Origin: Lujinxingia vulgaris
Lineage (GTDB): Bacteria > Myxococcota_A > Bradymonadia > Bradymonadales > Bradymonadaceae
Direction of reading: 5' to 3'
NCBI RefSeq assembly: GCF_007997015.1
Contig: NZ_VOSM01000004.1
Location: 434,001 to 498,000, forward strand
DNA length: 64,000 nt
A model generated the notes under the pieces. That model was not told the origin of the DNA, searched no databases, and saw nothing but the letters and a program-made list of their open reading frames with translations. The translations under genes were made by a program, and so were the position numbers. Below are positions 7,703-15,144 of the stretch, piece by piece. Each line of letters begins with the position of its first letter. Position 1 is the first letter of the stretch.

Positions 7703-9261
7703 TCCTCTCCCATCTCCAGGATGTTGAACTCCACGCGCCGGTTGAGCGCGCGTCCCTCCGCGGTGCCGTTATCGGCCACCGGCCGCGACTGACCATAGCC
7801 CACCGCCTCCAGACGTTCGGCGGCCACACCGCGATCGACAAGGTACGCCTTCACCGCGGCGGCGCGATCCTGGCTCAGCGCCAGGTTGCGATCGGCGCGG
7901 CCCACGCTGTCGGTATGCCCCTCCACCCGCACAAGCTCAATGGCGGGGATGCGCAGCATCAAGTCGGCCACGTCGTCGAGGATTCCGAAGCTCTCCTGCG
8001 CGATGTTGGCGCGACCCGTCTCGAAGTTGACCTGCTCGGTGATGATGATCGCGCCCTGACGCACCATCGCGCGCTCCGGATTGATGCGCGGCGGCTCCGG
8101 CTCGGGAGCAGGCGGCGGGGGCACCGGACGCTTCCGCTCGATGACAGGCTCATCAAGTAACGCGGTCTGCTCTTCCAGATCGGGCTCCGGCTCAAGGTCC
8201 GGGCAGTCTTCTCGCTCCAGCCTCAGACGACGGCCGCGCTGGTCGAGGTAGCGCGGATCACAGGGGTCGATCTCGGCGCGGAAGCTGGGGCTGGCATAAT
8301 CCACCTGCCACCAGCCGCCGGTCACCCACTGCCCGCCAATGCCGAAAAAGACGCGCCAATCCGGCGAGCCGATCCCATCGCTGAGCCCCGCGCCCAGACC
8401 GCCGGTGGCCGTCCAACCCTCGGCGACCCGGTAGCGCAACGCGCCCATGATCTCGGCGGGAACTTCACCCGGGGCGATGCCCCGCAAAGGCTCCGCCTTG
8501 CTGGCCACACCCACGGCCCCGCTGACCTCCGCCAGAATATCGAGCCGGTCCGTCAAGAAAGGCGCGTGCGCCGCAAGCCCCCACAAAATCTCATTGCCGA
8601 TCACATTCTGACGGATGATGCGCTGCCCCGGCCGATAGCGAAATCCCAGGTTCGCGCCCAGGCGAATGCCGTCGAAGACCACGTAATCCGCGGCGACCAG
8701 GGCCTCCGCGCCCACGCCACCATCGCCGGCCAGCGCGTCGTCATTACCCACCGGGATCGAGAGCCCACCGACCACCGCAAGCCCCACCTTCGACTCATCG
8801 AGCCCCAGCACCTGGTACTTCGCCGTGAGCCGCCAGTCGTTGAGCGCGCTGCGCGTCAGGTTGTCGGTGCTCGACGCACCGGGCGGCAAGAGCGGCTGCA
8901 ACTCTTCGCTACGCTGGAGCACCGTCCAGGGCAGCAAAAGTCCAACCTCGGCCCGATCCCACAGCCCCACACTCCCCATGATGTCGAGCTGGGACTGGTA
9001 GGCCAGCGTGCGGCGCTCCGGCGAGTCGATCGCGGCGATCTGCACCGGGTCGTCGGCGTAGTTAAAGAATCCGCCGACCTGCCACTCCAGGTGCGGTGCC
9101 ACCGAGCTGCCAAACACGCTCAGGTAATCGCCCACGCCCGGCGCAGGCCGAAAGCGCTGCACCTTCAACTCGGGCAGCTCCGTCACCTCCTGCGCCCCGA
9201 CCGGCGCCGCAGCGCCCATCGTCCCCAACACCAACATCCAGCCAATCCAGCGCTTAGTCAT
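7699..9261 (-). CDS. OmpA-family outer-membrane protein
   Basis: The 520-residue protein has a signal peptide (MTKRWIGWMLVLG to VGAQ). A barrel region of about 330 residues and a Pro-rich linker (PPPPAPEPEPP) follow. The C-terminal OmpA peptidoglycan-binding domain has NFETGRANI, VRVEGHTDSVG, LSQDRAAAV and a final ALNRRVEFNI. The start at 9261 is chosen for the GGGAGG upstream. An in-frame start at 9288 would add nine residues before the signal peptide. It probably ties the outer membrane to the cell wall. It is the third gene of a four-gene minus-strand operon. Confidence 0.88.
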   Translation of the reverse strand: MTKRWIGWMLVLGTMGAAAPVGAQEVTELPELKVQRFRPAPGVGDYLSVFGSSVAPHLEWQVGGFFNYADDPVQIAAIDSPERRTLAYQSQLDIMGSVGLWDRAEVGLLLPWTVLQRSEELQPLLPPGASSTDNLTRSALNDWRLTAKYQVLGLDESKVGLAVVGGLSIPVGNDDALAGDGGVGAEALVAADYVVFDGIRLGANLGFRYRPGQRIIRQNVIGNEILWGLAAHAPFLTDRLDILAEVSGAVGVASKAEPLRGIAPGEVPAEIMGALRYRVAEGWTATGGLGAGLSDGIGSPDWRVFFGIGGQWVTGGWWQVDYASPSFRAEIDPCDPRYLDQRGRRLRLEREDCPDLEPEPDLEEQTALLDEPVIERKRPVPPPPAPEPEPPRINPERAMVRQGAIIITEQVNFETGRANIAQESFGILDDVADLMLRIPAIELVRVEGHTDSVGRADRNLALSQDRAAAVKAYLVDRGVAAERLEAVGYGQSRPVADNGTAEGRALNRRVEFNILEMGEE

Positions 9262-9327
9262 GCGCGAACCTCCCACATCGACACACATCGAAGAGAAAAC
9301 GCCACGCTACCACGAGTCTGCTCAGAT

Positions 9328-12300
9328 CTACACATCATCGCCGCCGGCCTGCAGGGCTTTGAGCGCGCGCCGAACCTCATCAAGATTCGCCGGCGCCGGC
9401 TCTCGCCCTTCCACCAGCGCAACCGCCTCGGCATAGAGCGCCCGCGCGCTCGCATCATCTCCGAGACGCTGCTGATGCAGGCCGGCCGCCTCCACCAGCG
9501 CATCGAAGCGTTGCCCGGCGTCGAGCAACATCAGCGCATAGGCCTCGAGATCCGCGGCAAGATCGCCCCACTTCTCGGCTGCGCGGTTCAGGGCGATGCG
9601 CCGCTCCAGCGCTTCCACGTGTTCCGGCCACAGCCCAAACGCCAGCCCCCAGAGGCGCCGCGCGGCTTCGGGGCGCTTGATGTGCGTCTCCACGATATGC
9701 GCCGCATCGGCCACAATCTGACTGGCGGGAACCCGCAACGCCGGCGCCACCTCGTCGGCCTTCAGACGCATCATCTCCTTGATGCTCAACCCCTGGGGTT
9801 TGCCGAGCAAAAGCCCCAGCTCGCGGGCCAGGCTCTCCACATAACCCGTCCAATCATCAAGCGCGGCCTGACAGGACTTGATGCCCTCAAGCGCCATCGC
9901 ATCGCCCGGCGCCGCCTTGAGCACGCGCTCATAATGGGTGCGGGCATCCTTCGGATTATCGAGCTTATGCAGCAGAAGTTCGGCGAGCTCCCGCTCGGTC
10001 TCCACCGCGTCGATGCCGCCGCCGGCGACCTGCACGACCACCTCCAGGTGGCGCGCGGCCTGGGTCCACGACTGCGCCTCCAGCGCCATATCGGCCAGCA
10101 GGCGGTGCGCGGCCTCGTGGCGCGGATCGCTCTCCAGGACCTGATGCAACCACACGCTGGCGGCCTCGGCGTCGGCACGCTCATCCCAGATCAGCTGCGC
10201 GATGAGCAGGCGGTACGTCGTGGCCATCTCGCTGGATTCGGCCGCCTCCAGGCGCGCCTCCAGCAGGCGCAGGCGCGCGCCCACGTCGCCCTCCTCCTCG
10301 TAGATGGCCTCCAGCGCGTTGACCACGCCCACCGACTTGCCCAGCCCTTCCGGATCGGCGTCGCGCACAGCCTCCAGGTGACGGCGCGCGCCCACCGGAT
10401 CTTCGAGCTCATAATAAAGCAGCTCACCGAGCTCCCGCTGAAGTCCCAGCCGACGCGCGCTCCCCAGCAGCTCGCCACCATCGGCCTGGGTCAGCTCCAG
10501 CACGATCTCCAGCGCCCCGGCGATGCGCGAGGGGTCATCGCTGGCGCGTGCCTCCTCGAGCTCATTGAGCGCGAGCTGCGCCGGATGCACATGCGGCGAG
10601 GTCGTCGGAGCCAGTTCCCGCGCGGACTTCTGGCGTTCGGGCGAAGCGAACTTCTCGACGAGCGCGTCCGGCTCCGGCAGATCCCCCCCCCGGGCGGCTT
10701 GCGACGCCGGCGCTCCGTCCGACCTCGGTTGCATCGGGGGCGGCACGACCACCTTGCGGGTATCGCCCTCCTCCATCGCCTCACGACGCGCGCCTTTGAG
10801 CACCTTGCCCAGCGCGCTCGTATCATCGACCTGGTCGGCCCGGGGGAGCTTCGCCGGACGCTTGAGCATCGACTCAAAACGTTTCCGGAAGCGACCGACC
10901 TCCTCGCCGCCCTCGGATGCTGCCTCAGGCGCCGCCGACGTGTCGTCCTGAGCCGACTTTCCGGCGTCTTCGGGCGCTTCGACGCTCCCCTGATCCTCAA
11001 ACGCACCGCCGGTGAGGCTGTCGAGCATCGCGTCGAGGCGGCGATCAACGCCCTCCGACGCCTCGCCATCATCGGCGCTCTCCAGCGCGCGCGCCCGCTC
11101 CCGAGCCTCGGCCGCCGCCGCCCGATCGCCCCGCTCTTCGGCGAGCATCGCGATGCGCAGCAAGATCTCGCGCCGCGCCCCGTCGGCCGTCTCGATCTCG
11201 GCCAGGCGAATGAGCACGTTCTCCAGCAAGCGCCCAACCTTCTGCGATCCGATAGGCGCCGGCGCTTCGCTGCCCTCGGCGTCGACCAGCGCCTCCAGCG
11301 CTTCGGCCGCCCCTTGCAGACTCACGCGCTCGGCCGGCATCAGCTGCACCGCCTGCAGGTACGCCCGCGCTGCCGCGTCCCATTGCTCGGCCATCTGGCA
11401 GGCCTGCCCCAGCGCCACACCCAACTCCCAGCGGGTCTGGCGCTCGGTGGCCTGCGCGAGCAGCGCGTCCAGCGCCTCGCGCAGCGTCTCGTAGCGCCGA
11501 TGCCGGGTAAGAAGTTCGATCAGGGTCACCCGAAGCTCCCGATCGTCGGGCTGCAGTGCCAGGGCCGCCCGGAGCTGCTCCTGGGCATCTTCCACAAGCC
11601 CCAGCGAGCTGTAGAGCTGCGCGAGCTCCTGCAAAAGCGCCACCGACTGCTCCGCACTCCCCGCCCCGCCAATAAGCTGACGGTAGAGCGCGATGAGCTC
11701 TTCAGGCTGCCCGGCCTGGCGCAGATAATCGATCATCCAGTGGCGCGCGCCCTCATCCTGGGCATCGATCTCCAGCACCCGCCGCATATGGCTGGCGGCG
11801 GCATCCAGGCGCCGGCGGCGCTCATAGATCTCACCCAGGCGACGATGCGTGCCCAGCAGCGCACGCGCGCGCTCCGCCTCATCTTCGGTGCCCCGCGCCA
11901 ACTCAAAGGCCCGCTCGCGCATCGGCAAAAGCTCGGTGAGGTAGTCGGTCGCCTCGTCGTCGCGCTCCAGCACCTCGCACATCGCCCCGGCCCACTCCAG
12001 CTGCTCGGCGCGCTCCTGCGTAAGCTCCCCCTCGGCGCTGGCCGAAAGACTCAACGCGCGACGCATGCTCAAAAGCGCCTGGCTGGCATCCTCCAACTCC
12101 TCAAACCAGATCTGCCCCACCCGCTGGTAAAGCCTGCTCGCGCGGGCGTGCTCCCCGTCGGCCTGGGCCGCCCGCGCCGCAGACCCAAAAGCCTTCAACG
12201 CACGCAACGGCTCGCCGCCCAGCACATAGCTCTCCCCGAGGGTGTGCAGCGCGTCGAGCTCCGTCGGATCGAGACGCAGCACCCGCTCCAGATACATGCG

Positions 12301-13695
12301 CGACTCGGCCAGGTCGCCCTGCCGATCCATCAGGTGGCGCGCCAACTTCAGGTAGGTCGCCTTCAGGGTCTGACGATCGCTGTAGACCCCGGTCAACCTC
12401 TTGAGCGCCTCCTCCAACCCGGCCCGCTCACCGGTGCGCTCATAGACCTGACTCAAGAGCTCCAGCGCCGGCCGGTTGCGCGGATCCAGGCGCAGCACCT
12501 CCCGCAGACGCTGCGCGCAGCGCTCGGGCTCATCCGGCGCAAGTCGCCTGGCGATCGCAAGCTCGCAGAGCACCCAGTCGCGCGTGTCCTGCCGCTGCCG
12601 CAGCACCTCCGAGAGCGCCTCATAGGCCTCCATCACCCGCGCGTCGTCTTTACCGGCGGCGATCGCCAGGGACGGCGCCACCAGCGCGGCCGAGAGGTTA
12701 TGATCATCGTCCTGCACCAACTCGCGGCGCAGCGACTCCGCCTCCGCCAGGTGCGCCGGTGTCGGGTCGGCCACCAGACAATCGAGCTGGCGCGTCACAA
12801 GCTCCGGGTGCAGCCCGTAAAGATCGCGATAACTCCCCAACAGCGCGATTGCCTGGCGCACCTGCCCGTCAAAGAGCGCCTGGTCGGCGTGCGAGAAGAG
12901 CTCCTTGGCCTCATAGGAGGCCAACGCCCGCGCCCCCTCCCCGCTGGCCACAAGCCCTCCCTTCCCGCGCGACCCCACCGGCGCATCCTCCGAGACCGCC
13001 CGCACCGTCAGCACGCCCGGGCGAATCCGCGCGCTCTCCAGCACCACCCCCGAGAGGTTGGGCAACTTCCACCCAACCCTCGGAAACACATGCAAAAACA
13101 ACAACTTAAGCGGCCTGAAAATCACAATATCGCCCGCCAACCCCACCCTGAAACTCTTGCCGCGCCCTGGCGAGCGCAACCCCGGCGCGTTGAGCAAACT
13201 TGAGATCAGCTCATAGGCCACCAGGCGAGCGGGGTAAGGCAGCGCCCCGTAGGCCCGATAGTCGTAGAGCGAGAGATGCACCTCATCGGCCCGCGCCGGC
13301 TCCGGCGGAATCAGCGCCGCCCGAAAACTCAGGTAGCTGTCCGCCCCGAAGGCTTTAAGCCTCAAGCTGACGTGGGCGGCGTCATCCAGAAAGCGCACCT
13401 GCAGCTCTTCAAACCCCTCCAGGGTGGCGGCCGCCTCGCTCAAAAGATCGCCGAGCCCCACCTCCGAGATCGCAAACTCCGCCTCCCGCACCCAGGCCCG
13501 CGTATGCCGGAAACGATCCAGCCCGGAGCGCGCGTCGAAGGGAAACTTCAGATCCGGGATCTCCATGCGCAGCGATTCCAGCGTGATCCAATCGCTGATC
13601 GGCTGACGCTCCGCCCACAGGTAGCCGCGCCCGAACATAAAATCGAGCGCCAGCCCCAGCGGGTTATGTGCGTCCTGTGGCGAGGAGGGTTCCAT
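9328..13695 (-). CDS. Giant tetratricopeptide-repeat protein
   Basis: The 1455-residue protein starts with about 240 residues of unrecognised, apparently globular sequence. Long TPR arrays follow (for example LERVLRLDPTELDALHTLGESY, RVLEIDAQDEGARHWM and ALALQPDDRELRVTL). A low-complexity linker rich in Glu, Ala, Pro and Ser lies at about residues 880-1060, and a second TPR block continues to the C-terminus. No signal peptide is seen, so it is probably a cytoplasmic scaffold. It is followed after 66 bp by the OmpA gene and preceded after 17 bp by a small helical protein, which suggests one operon. Confidence 0.85.
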   Translation of the reverse strand: MEPSSPQDAHNPLGLALDFMFGRGYLWAERQPISDWITLESLRMEIPDLKFPFDARSGLDRFRHTRAWVREAEFAISEVGLGDLLSEAAATLEGFEELQVRFLDDAAHVSLRLKAFGADSYLSFRAALIPPEPARADEVHLSLYDYRAYGALPYPARLVAYELISSLLNAPGLRSPGRGKSFRVGLAGDIVIFRPLKLLFLHVFPRVGWKLPNLSGVVLESARIRPGVLTVRAVSEDAPVGSRGKGGLVASGEGARALASYEAKELFSHADQALFDGQVRQAIALLGSYRDLYGLHPELVTRQLDCLVADPTPAHLAEAESLRRELVQDDDHNLSAALVAPSLAIAAGKDDARVMEAYEALSEVLRQRQDTRDWVLCELAIARRLAPDEPERCAQRLREVLRLDPRNRPALELLSQVYERTGERAGLEEALKRLTGVYSDRQTLKATYLKLARHLMDRQGDLAESRMYLERVLRLDPTELDALHTLGESYVLGGEPLRALKAFGSAARAAQADGEHARASRLYQRVGQIWFEELEDASQALLSMRRALSLSASAEGELTQERAEQLEWAGAMCEVLERDDEATDYLTELLPMRERAFELARGTEDEAERARALLGTHRRLGEIYERRRRLDAAASHMRRVLEIDAQDEGARHWMIDYLRQAGQPEELIALYRQLIGGAGSAEQSVALLQELAQLYSSLGLVEDAQEQLRAALALQPDDRELRVTLIELLTRHRRYETLREALDALLAQATERQTRWELGVALGQACQMAEQWDAAARAYLQAVQLMPAERVSLQGAAEALEALVDAEGSEAPAPIGSQKVGRLLENVLIRLAEIETADGARREILLRIAMLAEERGDRAAAAEARERARALESADDGEASEGVDRRLDAMLDSLTGGAFEDQGSVEAPEDAGKSAQDDTSAAPEAASEGGEEVGRFRKRFESMLKRPAKLPRADQVDDTSALGKVLKGARREAMEEGDTRKVVVPPPMQPRSDGAPASQAARGGDLPEPDALVEKFASPERQKSARELAPTTSPHVHPAQLALNELEEARASDDPSRIAGALEIVLELTQADGGELLGSARRLGLQRELGELLYYELEDPVGARRHLEAVRDADPEGLGKSVGVVNALEAIYEEEGDVGARLRLLEARLEAAESSEMATTYRLLIAQLIWDERADAEAASVWLHQVLESDPRHEAAHRLLADMALEAQSWTQAARHLEVVVQVAGGGIDAVETERELAELLLHKLDNPKDARTHYERVLKAAPGDAMALEGIKSCQAALDDWTGYVESLARELGLLLGKPQGLSIKEMMRLKADEVAPALRVPASQIVADAAHIVETHIKRPEAARRLWGLAFGLWPEHVEALERRIALNRAAEKWGDLAADLEAYALMLLDAGQRFDALVEAAGLHQQRLGDDASARALYAEAVALVEGREPAPANLDEVRRALKALQAGGDDV

Positions 13696-13712
13696 CCAGA
13701 TCGTATCCCAAT

Positions 13713-14153
13713 CTACGTCGTGCCCGAGGGCACCGGCTCAAGCTCGCCATCGAGCTGCGCCAGCGCCTCGCGCGCCTTGCGGCATGTGAGGCGATCATCG
13801 CGCGTAATCGCCAGCGCCTCAACCTCCAACCAGGCCAGCCGCCGGATTTCAGCCGGCGCTTCACCTGAGGCGATCGTTTTAAACACGCGCATCGCCACGC
13901 CGCTCCGTCCGCGTTTCACCTCACAGCGGCCCAGCCCGTAGCTGGCCATCGGCCCGAAAGGTGGCGGCAAATGGCGCTGAGCGTGACGAAAACGCTCCGC
14001 GGCCAGATCCACATCACCATGCATCAGGGCGGCTATGGCCTCAAAAAATTCGCTGCGATCGCCGCACTCCCCCTCAGCGATGCCCCGCTCAATAAGCTCC
14101 AGGTACACCCGCGTCGAACGCGCGTGGGCGTCTTCCTTCAATGCCTCAGCCAT
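13713..14153 (-). CDS. Small TPR-like protein, first gene of the TPR-OmpA operon
   Basis: The 146-residue helical protein has degenerate TPR-like units (IAALMHGDVDLAAERFRHAQ and MASYGLGRCEVKRG). It is very likely co-transcribed with the giant TPR gene 17 bp downstream. No catalytic motif is seen. It may be a partner or a detached N-terminal part of the scaffold. Confidence 0.75.
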   Translation of the reverse strand: MAEALKEDAHARSTRVYLELIERGIAEGECGDRSEFFEAIAALMHGDVDLAAERFRHAQRHLPPPFGPMASYGLGRCEVKRGRSGVAMRVFKTIASGEAPAEIRRLAWLEVEALAITRDDRLTCRKAREALAQLDGELEPVPSGTT

Positions 14154-14299
14154 CTTAACCTCCGAAGATAGTGGAAGTTCGGTGGCACAGACTGCGGTTC
14201 ACAGCTTGAGGCGGCGGCCCAAAAAGCCGCCCCTCGAACCCTGTGTCCGATATCGCGTCGCCTCCCAAAAGACGACGCGCTACGAAAAAACGCACTACG

Positions 14300-14338
14300 A
14301 AAAAAGCGGCGGCGCGTCTCTTCAACGTCACCGCCGCT
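14300..14338 (-). terminator. Rho-independent terminator of ssb
   Basis: Read on the minus strand, the arms AGCGGCGG and CCGCCGCT are followed directly by a run of T. It lies about 55 bp after the ssb stop. Confidence 0.8.
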
Positions 14339-14391
14339 CCTCAACACATACGCGTGCCCCGCGACCTCAAGCCACGGGGCTCGCCGACGAC

Positions 14392-14832
14392 TCAGAAGGG
14401 AATATCGTCGTCGTTGAAGGACTGATCGAAGCTCGACTCGGCCCCGGACGAGCCGCGATCGCTGTCGCCGTAGGACGAGGGTCCATCGGAGCGCCCCGCC
14501 GAGCTTCCGCCGCTCAAGAACTGCACGGTCTGCGCCACGATCTCGGTGGTCGAGCGCTTGTTGCCGTCGCGATCTTCCCAGTCACGCGTCTGCATCCGCC
14601 CCTCCACAAAGACCTGCCGGCCTTTGCTCAGGTACTTGCCGCAGTTCTCGGCCTGCTTGCCAAAGACCACCACGCGGTGCCACTCGGTGCGCTCTTGCTT
14701 CACACCGGACTTATCCGTCCAGACCTCGTTGGTGGCGATGTTGAAGTTCGCCACGGCCGCGCCGCTCTGGGTGTAACGAACCTCCGGATCCGAGCCCAGG
14801 TTCCCGATGATCATCGCCTTGTTCAAGCTCAT
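14392..14832 (-). CDS. ssb: Single-stranded DNA-binding protein
   Basis: SSB coats single-stranded DNA during replication and repair. The OB fold occupies about residues 1-108 ([48 protein letters not shown]). A Ser/Gly-rich linker leads to the acidic tip DDDIPF, which recruits partner proteins. Its length of 146 is normal. A very strong TAAGGAGG precedes the ATG. Directly upstream the leader could fold a GGCCC-GAAA-GGGCC hairpin. Confidence 0.97.
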   Translation of the reverse strand: MSLNKAMIIGNLGSDPEVRYTQSGAAVANFNIATNEVWTDKSGVKQERTEWHRVVVFGKQAENCGKYLSKGRQVFVEGRMQTRDWEDRDGNKRSTTEIVAQTVQFLSGGSSAGRSDGPSSYGDSDRGSSGAESSFDQSFNDDDIPF

Positions 14833-15144
14833 AACGTGCCTCCTTAGATATCTGTCGTCGGCCCTTTCGGGCCTCGCGTTGGCCTGTCATATACCAGCAC
14901 GCCCGGCTCTCCAAGCGCGCTGGCCCGTGATGCAACAACCAGCCCTGAAACGTCGCCGCCACATCCCGTGGCAAATGCGTCATGGCGCCGCGGCTGGTTT
15001 CTCTATTATCGTCGACCTGCGTCAGACTTTGCCTTCTGCGAGCATCTTTTTCGATCTTTTTCACTCGCCAGACCGGCCAACGTGTCCAGCTTCACCACCT
15101 GAACAAATAATGGGTAATTCCGCAAGTGCGGGGGTCCAGCAACC
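14833..15144. other. 312-bp divergent intergenic region, ssb / TPR-GTPase
   Basis: No gene is seen. The region must hold the promoters for ssb (minus) and for the TPR-dynamin gene (plus). The only clear structure is the small hairpin at 14860-14873. Confidence 0.5.
14860..14873 (-). promoter_or_regulatory. GNRA-tetraloop hairpin in the ssb leader
   Basis: In the transcribed minus strand, GGCCC-GAAA-GGGCC forms a 5-bp stem closed by a GAAA tetraloop, 28 bp upstream of the ssb ATG and just before its ribosome site. It may stabilise the mRNA end or tune initiation, which is inference. Confidence 0.35.

Noticed and set aside
8566-13203. A 1545-residue plus-strand open frame opposite the giant TPR gene
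   Set aside because: Its translation is rich in Arg, His and Gln, with no domain, and mirrors the high-GC codon use of the TPR gene on the other strand.
14243-14425. Plus-strand Lys/Arg-rich 60-residue frame
   Set aside because: It overlaps the ssb terminator and stems from its stem and A tract. There is no gene context.
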